In this document: positions 1 through 10,092 of the stretch, piece by piece | Position numbering within the stretch: position 1 is the stretch's first letter | How the letters are laid out: each line of letters starts with the position of its first letter | Source of the DNA: Azolla caroliniana | Taxonomy: Eukaryota > Polypodiophyta | DNA: 64,000 bases | Direction of reading: 5' to 3' | Assembly: GCA_043228905.1 (NCBI GenBank) | Contig: JBHGNT010000004.1 | Location: 17,732,001 to 17,796,000, forward strand | Program-made: the position numbers and the translations under genes | The notes under the pieces: model-generated | The model's database searches: none | Seen by the model: only the letters and a program-made list of their open reading frames with translations | Told to the model about the DNA's origin: nothing

Positions 1-1
1 C

Positions 2-1165
2 CCGGAGGAAGAGGAACGCTCTAAGATAGCGGAATTTGGCGTCACATTGGAGGGACCGGCAGCAAGATGGCGCCGAACGCAGGACCCGTCTACCATCACC
101 ACATTCGCAGATTTAAAAGCTAAATTCTTGCATTTTTTCCAAAAATAGGTGGACCAGACAGTAATGGTGGGCTTATTTTATACCATCCGACAGGAGGCAG
201 GGGAGAGCATTCCCTAGTTTGTCATCCGGTTTCAACGGATGCATAGTCAGCTTGCCCACGCACCCCCGGAGGAGGAGTTACAGACTATATTCCTAAATGC
301 GCTCCGGGAACCCCTACGCACGGTTTGCACGGTAATTGACTTCCGCGCAAGTACCATCGACCAGGTCATTGACCGGGTGAGAGAGATGGAAAAGACAAGC
401 TCCTGGCTCACACTGGGAGCACTCCAACGGGCGTTACCGTCCGATGAAGACCTCCGGTTTCGGCAAGCAATACAGTGCACAACCTGCTTGAATTCCGAAC
501 ACTCGGCACTAGAATGCACTATGAGAACGCAATGTGTAATCTGTCAATCCAAGGGCCATACGATAGATAAGTGCGAGTATAATCTATTGAACCAGCAAGC
601 ACCGCCCGTCCGACAAATAGAGCCACGCAGCAGCCGGGATGAAGAAGAGGAACGATGGTGGCGAATGGACCGCGACCGACCGGCACAGGATGTCCGGTAT
701 GGCGATCGACGGGAGAATGATGTCCGGTACGGTGATTGGCGGGATAACTACGACCGGTATGATAGATATGATCGGTACCGGGATTACAATAGACGATATG
801 AACATTACGACCAGGAGCACTCCCCCGGGTATCGTCAGCAACGGGAGGAATACGGCAGATATAACGACCAACCTCGTCAAGAGTACCGCAATAAGAAGAA
901 CTATAACAAAAAACGGCATTTCAAAAAAGGCGACTACCCACGAGATCCGGAACAAGGAGCTTCAAGCAGCCAACCGGCCCAAAACCCCGCGCTTACCACG
1001 GGACCTGCCTCATGTACAACAGACAATGCCGAATCCAGCAATACCCGGAAAGCCTACTGCTACTATTGCCGACAGGAAGGCCATTATAGTAATCAATGCC
1101 CGACGAAGAGCTATGACAAACGACAAGCAGTAAATATGGTAGTCCCTGAAGTGGCAGATCTGTAG
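2..1165 (+). pseudogene. gag of element A, three CCHC zinc knuckles
   Basis: Partial at the window edge. The first part reads as a retrotransposon gag (capsid) domain, but stops TAG at 146-148 and 215-217 interrupt it. From the Met at 239 the frame is open. Three CX2CX4HX4C knuckles are visible: CTTCLNSEHSALEC (about 478-519), CVICQSKGHTIDKC (about 535-576) and CYYCRQEGHYSNQC (about 1058-1099). Between them lies an Arg/Asp/Tyr-rich low-complexity stretch (about 660-900) with repeated DRY units, probably an RNA-binding tail. Gag normally packages element RNA in cytoplasmic particles. Two consecutive TAG codons end it at 1163-1168; the same frame continues into protease. Not functional as it stands. 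Confidence 0.85.
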
Positions 1166-1168
1166 TAG

Positions 1169-3612
1169 GTGACCACAAGGTCGAAGGGCATGGCCAAGGA
1201 ATGGGAGACGCAGGAGACCATCCGGAAGCTAGCGACGGAATGGGTGAAGAAAGCAAACGAGCAAAATGTCACAAACTTACAGCGGCAAAAGGAGAACACC
1301 GTAGGGCTTGCCGGCGGCAGTAACTCCGAGAACGAGACATGGCAGGCGTTGCAAGAATGCCAGATTACGCTACCACTAGGAAGACTCCTACAGCTCGTGC
1401 CGAGATTCACGGAAGGATTGAAGACAACCATGACGGAAGGAGAATCATCACTGGCACTGGTACTCTTCTCGAATCTGGAGTAGGGACCAACGGTGGTGGA
1501 CACCAACAGTCCGGTAATTATTGCCATTCTAAAAGGGAAAGAACTCCCCGGCACAGTAATAGACGGAGGAGGCTCCGGGGTGAATGTAATAAGCCTTCGG
1601 GCGTGTGATGCCCTGGGAATCCACGAGTGGGAGCCGTGTCCGTTCTGGTTACGGATGGCCGATACAAGCTCAGTGCGGCCGACAGGATTAATACGAAAAT
1701 TAGAAGTCACCGTTGGCGGTCATACATTTCACATCTCAGCAGTAGTGCTACAATTACAGGCACAAGGCGCATACCCGTTATTGCTAGGGCGGCTGTGGTT
1801 GAAAACGGCACATATCAAACAGAATTGGAGGAAAAATATAATTACCTTCCGGCGAGGAAAAGCCAAGGTACGGGTACCAACACAGCCAAGGACGAGCACT
1901 GGCAAGGAATGTACACTGTTGTATCCAGAGTGCGTCAACATGCTAGAAGGGTTAGCTGACGAAGAAGAAGCTCAATACTTGCAGGAAAACCCGAAGATCG
2001 TACCCCTCTTCGAAATTGACATTGCCGAAGCAGTAGCACCATACTTACCGCAGCCGGAAGAGACTGAAGCAGAACCGGATAAAGACGCAATCCGAGAGTT
2101 ACGGCAAGTGCAGGAAGCGTTGGAACGGGAAATGGCCGTTTCACAGCGCGTAAAAGCGTCGCAACTTGAAGAGGTGAACCTAGGGACCACGGACGAAGCA
2201 AAACCGGTGCACATTGCCAAGGAGATGAAGTCCGAAGACAAAACGACAATGATCACACTTCTCATGGAATTTCGCGACGTGTTCGCCTGGTCATACGAAG
2301 ACATGCAAGGGCTCGACCCTCAGTTATACCAGCATCAGATTCACTTGAGTAAGGACGCAAAACCAGTGGCACAAAGACGGTACCGGATGAATCCCAATTA
2401 TGCCGCCAAAGTCAAGGAGGAAATCGACAAACTGCTAAGAGTTGGCTTTATCTGTCCGGTAAAGAAAGCGACATGGTTGAGCCCGATCGTAGTCGTACCG
2501 AAGAAGAACGGAAAAATTCGAGTTTGTGTGGACTACCAGAAACTCAATGCGGCTACGGTAACGGATGCGTTTCCACTTCCGTTCACAGATGGAGTGTAGG
2601 ATGTCGTCGCCGGCCATGAGATCTATAGCTTTCTAGACGGATTCAGCGGGTATAATCAGATCCAGATGCACCCCAACGACCAAGAGAAAACGGCTTTCGT
2701 CACCGAATGGGGGGTGTTTATGGCCGTGGTGATGATGTTCGGACTCAAAACCGCACCGGCAACATTTCAACGAATCATCATGGAAATCTTTGGTGAATAT
2801 ATCCCGGCTTTTATGCAGGTTTTCCTTGACGATTTCGCCATCTATAGCCGGGAGGAGGACCATTTTCAGCACCTCCGTCTTTGTCTAGAAAAGTGTAGAG
2901 CGTACCGGCTAAGCTTGAATCCGGCGAAGTGTGTATTTGGCGTGTCCAGTGGAACCTTACTAGGACATATTGTGAGCCAGGAAGGCATTGCAGTCGACCC
3001 AGACAAAGTGAAAGCCATATTAGAAGCACCGGCGCTGGCAACGGCAAAGGCATTGAGCCGGTTCTTAGGCCAGATCCGGTGGCATAGCCGGATGCTCCGA
3101 TACTTGGCCGACCTGGCTACACCGTTGCATGCCGCCGTACATCAGACACCATTCCAGTGGACCGACACCGAGGATAGGGCGTATAGGGCCCTCAAGGTAC
3201 TATTGTCGCAAGCACCGGTAGTGCAGCCTCCGGATTGGAGTAAAGAATTTCATGTGTTCGTGGACGCCTCCGACATCGCAATCGGAAGCGTACTGATGCA
3301 GCTTACGGAGCCAAAGTGATATCGGCCAGTGTACTATGCCAGCCGAAAGCTATCCCAAGCAGAACGGAACTACTCTACCACGGAACGGGAAGCTCTAGGG
3401 ATGATCTACAATGTGACAAAGTTTCGGCATTATTTATTGGGAAGGAAGTTTTCCTTCCATGAAGATCATTCGGCACTCCTCTACCTGGTGTCCAAGGCGT
3501 CACTCACTGGTAAGTTGGCCCGATGGACCTTACTATTACAGGAATTCGAGTTCGAAATATTCCACCGACCCGGTATACAGCATGCCGTAGCAGATTATTT
3601 TAGCCGATTAGA
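1169..3612 (+). pseudogene. protease, reverse transcriptase and RNase H region of element A
   Basis: Same frame as gag. After a spacer (1169-1483) and a TAG, an aspartic protease carries the active-site string VIDGGGSGVNVIS near 1557-1595. The reverse transcriptase spans about 2330-2950. It has the SFLDGFSGYNQI motif after a TAG at 2597-2599, FGLKTAPATFQR near 2740, and a catalytic FLDD (QVFLDDFAIY, about 2815-2845). RNase H spans about 3240-3610 with FHVFVDASD, then a TGA at 3317-3319 where the family usually has Trp, then YYASRKLSQAERNYSTTERE. Catalytic residues persist, so the copy is inactivated mainly by nonsense changes. Confidence 0.88.
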
Positions 3613-5125
3613 GTCCGGAGAGACGGGCGACGGAGTAGCAGACGAGTTTCCGGATGCGGAGCTGTTTCGAGTCACTACGGAAACGGCAGCAGATGAGACG
3701 GTGGCACAGGAAGACAAGTGGCTCACAAATATGCACCAGTTTCTGAGCACAAGACTGCCTCCGGAAGAGATGAACCGGGACGAAAGGAAACGCCTGGCGG
3801 TGCAAAGCCGACATTTCTGCTTACTGCGAGACACACTTTACCACAAGGGCGCGGACGGCATATGGAGACGGGCTGTGCGCAGCGATGAAAAGGACCTCAT
3901 ACTGAGGGAAGCCCACTGCGGAGTTGTCGGAGGTCACTATGCCGGAGATGCGACGGCCAGGAAAATATGGCAAAGTGGCCTATGGTGGCCAACTACATTA
4001 AGAGATGTTGTACGGTACGCAAAAGAATGTGACCTATGCCAGCCAATGGGCCAGCCAACGGAGCAGGCTCGGATGCCACACCAGCCTGTACTACCACTCG
4101 AACCATTCCAGAAGTGGGGGCTGGACTTTGTTGGACCGTTCAAACCACCGGCAATGAGAACAGGTAATCGGTACGTCATCGTCGCGACGGATTACTGCAC
4201 GAAATGGGTGGAGGCCAAAGCCTTAAGAGACAACACCACTGCGTCAACGGCAAAATTTCTATACGAATACATCTGGTGCCATTACGGATGCCCAATCGAA
4301 TTAATAAGCGACCAAGGGGGGCACTTTCTCAGCCAAGTAGTTGAAAGCCTGATGACATTCTATGTCGTTGTCCATAAACGAAGCACACCATACTATCCGC
4401 AAGCAAACGGATTAGCTGAATCGATGAACAAAACGCTCCAGAATATCCTCCGGAAGATCGTCAACAAAAACCGAACGGATTGGGATACCAAGCTACATAG
4501 CGCGCTTTGGGCATACCGGATAGCATATAAAACGAGCATCCGAACAACACCGTTCCGGTTAGCGTTCGGACTAGAGGCAGTAATGCCGGTGGAATTCCAA
4601 GTACCCAGCTTACGGATCCAGCTACGGGAACGACTGAACGAGAAGGAGTCGGAGGCAATATAGCTAACAGCGCTGTGTAAACTCGAGGAACAACGATTGG
4701 CAAGCATCCTGCACTTAGAATTGGAACAACGGCGACAGAAAGCATTTGTCGACCGGCACAGGAAAGGAAATGAAAAAATGTTCGCAATCGGCAAGCCGGT
4801 GTTAGTATTTCAGACCCGGATGGGCAAGATGCCGGGTAAACTACGGTTTAGATGGACCGGCCCGTATTGGCTGACACGTGAGTATAATGGGTCCTACCAG
4901 TTAGGGACACTTGTCGGCGAAGTGCTAGGCAAATGGGTCAACGGATTCCGATTGAAGCCATATAGAGGACCGATGCCCAAGAACCCATTTGAGCAAAGGA
5001 CCGACACCGGTGCGGAAACGGCAACCTATGAAGGAAACGGCAACCACCAAGACAGCAGAGATGGCGAGCCGGTAACTAGGGAGAATGAGGCCGGTAAGGG
5101 TCCGATAGGACCAACGGACAAGTAA
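3613..5125 (+). pseudogene. integrase of element A
   Basis: Continues the RNase H frame. The N-terminal HHCC zinc site is visible (HCGVVGGHYAG with ECDLC, about 3915-4040). The catalytic core has D in LDFVGPF (about 4120), D in SDQGGHF (about 4305) and E in GLAESMNK (about 4410), so the DDE triad is intact. A TAG at 4661-4663 separates the core from a C-terminal GPY-like segment (RFRWTGPYWL, about 4845). The protein ends at a TAA at 5123-5125. No chromodomain is seen. Integrase would insert the cDNA into host chromatin; here it is interrupted and presumably dead. Confidence 0.87.
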
Positions 5126-5507
5126 CCTCACACTACATTTCAAAAAAAAAAGAAAAAAGAAAAAAAGAAAAGCGAAGTAATCATGCAAAAGCGAGGTATG
5201 AATGGATGAGAGAGCGAGGAGCGAAAAGGTACGTAGTGGGCATTTAAGCGCCGCCACAGGACATAATGCTATTTTAGTACACGATGTGCACACACTCGAA
5301 AAAGGCGCCAGAATGCACATAGAAAAAACATTGCGCGTGGAGACCCTCTACTTTCGCGAACCCAGGAGCACAGAAGCACCAAGGCGCTGGAAGATCATTA
5401 GACGAGAACCTACGCACAGAGAACCCCCGCTTTCTGAACTCTCTCTCTCTCAATCTCACTCTCATCACCATCCAACCTCGCCACCACAATCCAACCTCGA
5501 CACAGAC
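5126..5507 (+). other. spacer and CT-rich leader between pol and ORF3 of element A
   Basis: An A-rich tract (about 5138-5176) follows the pol stop. Further on, a CT-rich stretch with TCTCTCTCTC near 5440 and a pyrimidine/CA-rich run precede the ATG at 5508. This looks like a 5' leader for separate expression of ORF3, but no TATA box stands out. The reading frame upstream of 5508 is open but has no recognisable domain. Confidence 0.4.
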
Positions 5508-7299
5508 ATGGACCCGCAAACGTTGTCGAAAGCCGCCAAGAAATGGCTAAAGCAACACGGGCTCGAGGGCTTCTTGACGATTATGGAGGTACCGCCACAC
5601 AAAGAAGCCGACAAGGTGATCAAAGAAATCGACATAGAGGTCATAACGGCGGAGGCGATCCGTGCGTTAACAGGCCTTCCGGAGGGAGGCATACTCACAA
5701 TTGACAATCCGACCTCGGAGCAACTCATCAAGTATTTTGGTGAGTACTCCCTAGCCAGCAAGGGCTACCGGACACAGGGCGGCGGAGATATGTTGTTCCG
5801 CGAGATTGCCCGTGTGCTCCACGAATACGGCCATGTGTACCCTAGACCCCCGTCATGCCGCAAAACCAGGCAGGGATGATCATCGCCACCTATGAAGGGA
5901 TCAAGGTGGATTGGCCGGTATTGATTGCAGACGGTTTGTGTGCGGCGATCGAGATCGTCAGAGGAAAAGACGACAAAGAAGGCCGAGAAGGACGAAGGAT
6001 ATGGCACGCAGTAACGCAGTGGCTCACCTTGTTTGTGCCACCCGTCCAGCCCGTCCAGCCCAAGAAGAGGGGAAGAGTGGCGGACGGCACCCCAAAGACT
6101 GCTTCCAAAAGACAACAGATGTTGGCCTCTAAGGCCACTAAGGGGAAGCCGGCGGACACAGAACAGGCGGGAAAGGAGAGCACCAGCCGGAAGCGGCCAA
6201 CGGATGCGCAGGAGGAACCACCGGTACGGCCCGTAAAGGTTACACTCCGCCGACCGGTGAATAGAGAAGCGGACCCCTTGGCGGCAAAACTCAATGCCGG
6301 GACTCAGGAAGAGGAAATAGAGGAGGAGCCTATGGAGCACCTCCAGCGACGGTCGTCGGCAAGGACCGTTGAGGCAGCCGGGAAACGTTCGAACCCTCAG
6401 ACAGAGGGAACACCAGCTCCCCATACTGAGACTCCCACGCCAAGGGAGGAACCGGAACCGGTGCGCATGGCACCGGAATCAGAAGCCCCTGCACCACCGG
6501 CAGCACCGGAAAGTCCCATTCCGCCAGAGCCGGAAAGGTCAATGCAGCCTCCCTCGGCCAACCAAGAAGAAGCGCAAGGGGAACCAGGACAATAGGGTGA
6601 TCCACGGGCAGAAACGGAATTGCAACTCGGCGCAATCAGGCGAGACCACCCACCTACAAGCGAGCCCATCCGTCAAACCTCCGTGCAAGCGCAACAACAA
6701 TGCACCAGTAGCCTGTGGCTCCGGTGGATAGGCGAACAGATTGCCGGAGCAGTGGGGTATATTGAGGCGGAAGAAAGAGCGCAAAGCGAACGGTTGCTCA
6801 TCACAACCGAACAACTAGAGACGGCCCGATCAAGAATCCGGTGCCTTGAAAAAGACTTGGATCGGGTCACGGTAGAAATGGCGAAAATGGCCTTAACGGC
6901 AACACGGATCCAATCACTGGTGACTCCGGTAAGTGTACAGAATAAAGAACCAAACCAACCTGTACATACTAATAAGACCCCAGCAACGGAAACCGTCACA
7001 GAGAGAGATGCGGCGCAAGCCCAGGAGCTGCGGAATTGAGAGATGAACTTGCCGCACAAGAAGCGCTAAGGAGCCGTGAACGGGAATTGAAGACAACGGT
7101 CGAAGCAAAATTAAAGAAGACTGCTGAGAACCTCCACCGGGCAGAGGAGAGCCTCCAGAAAGGCCATCAAGCGTACGACCGGCTAAGGGAGGAAAAAGAC
7201 AAAGTGCTGCAGGATAAGGACAAGTTGCGGAAGACGGCGGAAATGGAAATTGAACGGCTAAAGGAGGAGCTCCGCCAGCAGAAGGACCGCGAGGACCGG
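5508..7299 (+). pseudogene. ORF3 of element A, N-terminal part (plant-transposon-protein-like domain, Pro/Glu-rich linker, coiled coil)
   Basis: Translation from the Met at 5508 begins MDPQTLSKAAKKWLKQHG. It contains a globular region with EAIRALTGLPEGG and, after a one-base frame slip near 5850, GMIIATYEGIKVDWPVLIAD. That spacing resembles the putative plant transposon protein domain found in Athila-type extra ORFs; this is recognition by pattern, not a search. A Pro/Glu/Ala-rich linker follows (about 6020-6590), then a TAG at 6593. Two coiled-coil blocks come next (about 6760-6900, and after another frame slip near 7035, 7036-7299), rich in Glu, Lys, Arg and Leu heptads. The frame stops abruptly at element B and resumes at 14287. 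Confidence 0.6.
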
Positions 7300-7922
7300 T
7301 GTCGTGAAGAAAACCGTCCACAAGCGGAATCGGTGCACTGAAGCGTAGGAAGCGGCCCTTCATGCACGTGTGTCTTATGTAGTACATAGAAGATCCTAGG
7401 TAGGTAGATCCGGTAGGTAGTTAATGGGAAACGGCTCCTTTCTTGCCTATAAAAGGAGGGAGACGAGGAGGATTGAAGTATCGCGAAGTAAGAGAGGACG
7501 AAGTGCTGTCGGATTGTGGGCCGAAGGCTTCTCTCTCTTCCATACTCCGTAGCTTCTTTCTGTGCAGGTTTCGTGAGGCTCGCGCTGCTCTGAGGAATGC
7601 CCGAGTGCTTTCGGTAGCACCTCCAACCTACTCCTTTCTTCCTGAGCGTTTGCGAACAGGCATCGGCATCTGTTCGCCGGCCTGTTCGGTTGTAACCGAC
7701 TTCGTGCTTCTCGTTGTTTGTCTCTGTTAATATATACATACATACCTTCGTGTCTCTCTGTGTTGGTTTCCCCGCTCGCGTCTTCGTGTCGAAGGGCCGT
7801 GTCCCTGTGGATCTACGCTCGCACCTAGTGGGTCTCTTCCCTTCTCCTTTCTCTCTTGCTCTTCGGTACAAGACCCCCGAGGTCCCGCCTCATTCCACGC
7901 ATCCGCAAGGAATACCTCGACA
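7300..7922 (+). repeat. left LTR of element B
   Basis: Near-identical to 13660-14282 over its full length. Starts TGTCG and ends CGACA. Carries a TATA box (TATAAAA, 7448-7454) about 150 bp from the start, followed by a CT-rich stretch, consistent with a U3/R layout. Confidence 0.95.
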
Positions 7923-7925
7923 TCT

Positions 7926-7941
7926 TGGTGAACCCGACGTG
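7926..7941 (+). other. putative primer-binding site of element B
   Basis: Three bases after the left LTR the sequence reads TGGTGAACCCGACGTG. The position and the leading TGG (complement of tRNA CCA) fit a primer-binding site. I could not assign the tRNA. Confidence 0.5.
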
Positions 7942-7965
7942 AAAGAGGTGGCAGGAGAGCAGAAG

Positions 7966-10092
7966 ATGAAGGGGTCGGATCTTGCGGAGGCCATGGCTTC
8001 GGCCGTGGATCGGATATTGAGAGCGCGCGAGGGCACCAGCACCCTCGATAGAGCCATTGAGGTGGTCGTCGGTACGATCGGCCGGTTCAGCGGAAAGGAT
8101 GCTACGAAGTATTTGGCGTCCTACGGGGCAGAAATGCTGATGCGGGACATTCCGGAAGAGAGGCGTCTGGCCGGGTTCCCTCGAGTGGCGATGCCGAGTA
8201 TCCATGCGGAGGTGCTCGAGGTACGGGCGGAGAGCAGTACCTGGGAGGAGTTCGAAGGCCGACTCCTAGAGAAATACGGGCTAGACGACGCGCTCCGGCT
8301 TTCGAAACGGGACTTCATGGAATGGGTGGAGTCCCCCAGCAAGGGAAGAAACGCGTCAGCACTCCTCCGGGAGTTTGAGGAACGCTTTGCGCGCCTTTCG
8401 GCGCTTGACCGAACCGTTCTGGATACGAGCCGGGTCCTACTGTTCGTCAAGTCGGTGGACGAGCGGGACCGGGATCAAGTCGGCTCCTTGCTAGAAACCG
8501 AAGACGGGCTGACGACCGACTGGGCTGCGGTTAAGAGAGTTTGTGGCCGTTTCGACAAACGGCGAGAATGGGCTAATAACGGGGCGGCCGGTGCGGGCTC
8601 GGTCACAACAAGGAGGCTTGAACCAGCACCACGAGGGCGAAGGGCAGAGACCCGGGAGTGGCTCGAAACCGGTTCGGCTTCGACCGGCATGGTCAATGAC
8701 TCGTCCGGAGGAGCGGCGCTGGACGAGTTGACGCGGGCGATAAAGGATCTCCAGATCGCCCAGGCTCGAAGGGAAGGCGGCGAACCGGCTCGTGACCGAC
8801 GGCCGGCAGCAAGGAACAAGTACATGTGGTGCGACGAGGTCGGCCACATTCGGAAGGACTGCGGCGATTTCGCAGAGGCGTTGAGGAACCGGGTGGTGTA
8901 CTTGTGGGAAGGTCGGGTGCATGCCGGTGATACCAGAAGGGCCCTAAACCGAAACGACGGGCGAGGAGGTATGAAGAGACTGATGGAAGAGGCAGCGGCC
9001 CGACACGTGGAGGCCATCCACTACTCGGCGTCGGCCGGTATTCGGGTCGGGGGCAGCGAGGCCCGAAAGGAGAGCAAAGACGGATGCTGGTCGGCAATGC
9101 TGGAAGGCCTCGCCGGCGCACGGCTGAGGAAAGATGAAGCGGACCGCGCTGAGAGACGGGTCCGGGAAATAACTGGGTGGAGCGACCCGGTCGAGGAAAA
9201 GACGGGCTTCGTAGAAGCCGCCTGCCGAAACTACGAGGCTCTGGTAGAAGACAAACGAGTGGGGAAAGCCGGAGCGGTCGGGCCCTCACAACGGTACGAG
9301 ACCCGATTCGGGCAACGACGGAACGATGCCGATGGGTCCAGCGCGCAAGATAACCCCAGGAAGGGCGGATACCGACTGGGGACGGAAATAGAAAGGACCA
9401 CGGACCTACGAAAGGTCCTAGAAGAACGGGTCCTCGACAGCAAAGTGGAGTTGTCATTGCGGGAGGTGCTAGGGATCGCCAAGAAGGAGTTCCACGACTC
9501 CATTGTGGACTTGGTGAAGCGGAAGAGGCTATCGACGGAGACGGAACCGGAAAGACCGGTGGAGGTGCGGACGACGCACATTGATGACTTGGCGTTGGAA
9601 GATGAGTGGGCGGAGAGCCATTATTCGAGGCCACACTGGACCCGAGCGACCACGGAGACCTCGGTAAAGATCGGAGATGTTCAAGAACCGGTGGTGGCAT
9701 TGGTGGACCACGGTTCGGAAATAAACCTGATGTCCATGGACTTCTATAAGAAGGGAAAGTGGCCGATCAACACCAAGCACAGGTGGAAGATACGGGCGGC
9801 GACACGCGCCACCGAGGAACTGCACGGGGCCTACCCGAACGTGCGAGTCAAGATTGGCGACGTCGAGATTGACCAGCACTTCTTCGTACAGGAGACGTCC
9901 TCGCACCCGGTCATATTAGGGGAACCATACATCACGGCGGCGCGGATGGAGACCAAGGTGCTAGACAACGGTTCGGCCTACGCGAGGGTCAAAAGCCAGG
10001 ACGGGCGCCATTCGGTTCAATTTCTGACGGTGCGACCGAACCACGAGCGAAACCGCGAATCCCTCGGTGGTGAGAACCGGGAGGATTTTTAG
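7966..10092 (+). CDS. gag-protease of element B
   Basis: The Met at 7966 is the first in frame after the left LTR; the frame is open into the LTR upstream. The capsid-like region spans about 8060-8560. A zinc knuckle near 8818-8862 reads YMWCDEVGHIRKDC: spacing is right for CX2CX4HX4C but the first Cys is Tyr (TAC). The protease lies near 9690-9730 with ALVDHGSEINLM, and a later HFFVQETSSHPVILGEPY segment (about 9880-9930) is typical of retropepsins. The frame ends at TAG 10090-10092, inside GATTTTTAG. Pol is open in the -1 frame right there, so either programmed frameshifting or a one-base change links them. Complete apart from the knuckle change. Confidence 0.8.
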   Translation: MKGSDLAEAMASAVDRILRAREGTSTLDRAIEVVVGTIGRFSGKDATKYLASYGAEMLMRDIPEERRLAGFPRVAMPSIHAEVLEVRAESSTWEEFEGRLLEKYGLDDALRLSKRDFMEWVESPSKGRNASALLREFEERFARLSALDRTVLDTSRVLLFVKSVDERDRDQVGSLLETEDGLTTDWAAVKRVCGRFDKRREWANNGAAGAGSVTTRRLEPAPRGRRAETREWLETGSASTGMVNDSSGGAALDELTRAIKDLQIAQARREGGEPARDRRPAARNKYMWCDEVGHIRKDCGDFAEALRNRVVYLWEGRVHAGDTRRALNRNDGRGGMKRLMEEAAARHVEAIHYSASAGIRVGGSEARKESKDGCWSAMLEGLAGARLRKDEADRAERRVREITGWSDPVEEKTGFVEAACRNYEALVEDKRVGKAGAVGPSQRYETRFGQRRNDADGSSAQDNPRKGGYRLGTEIERTTDLRKVLEERVLDSKVELSLREVLGIAKKEFHDSIVDLVKRKRLSTETEPERPVEVRTTHIDDLALEDEWAESHYSRPHWTRATTETSVKIGDVQEPVVALVDHGSEINLMSMDFYKKGKWPINTKHRWKIRAATRATEELHGAYPNVRVKIGDVEIDQHFFVQETSSHPVILGEPYITAARMETKVLDNGSAYARVKSQDGRHSVQFLTVRPNHERNRESLGGENREDF

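Noticed and set aside
584-955. Antisense hydrophobic ORF opposite gag of element A
   Set aside because: Shadow of the repetitive Arg/Asp/Tyr coding on the plus strand; no membrane-protein family recognised.
2-5125. TAG read-through or recoding as a genuine feature of element A
   Set aside because: Host genes here use normal stops and TAG is not at one fixed gag-pol junction; many TAGs fall inside conserved motifs, which fits decay better.
8693-9700. 335-codon minus-strand ORF opposite element B gag
   Set aside because: GC-rich shadow of a real gag-protease frame; Pro/Arg/Ser-rich with no domain.
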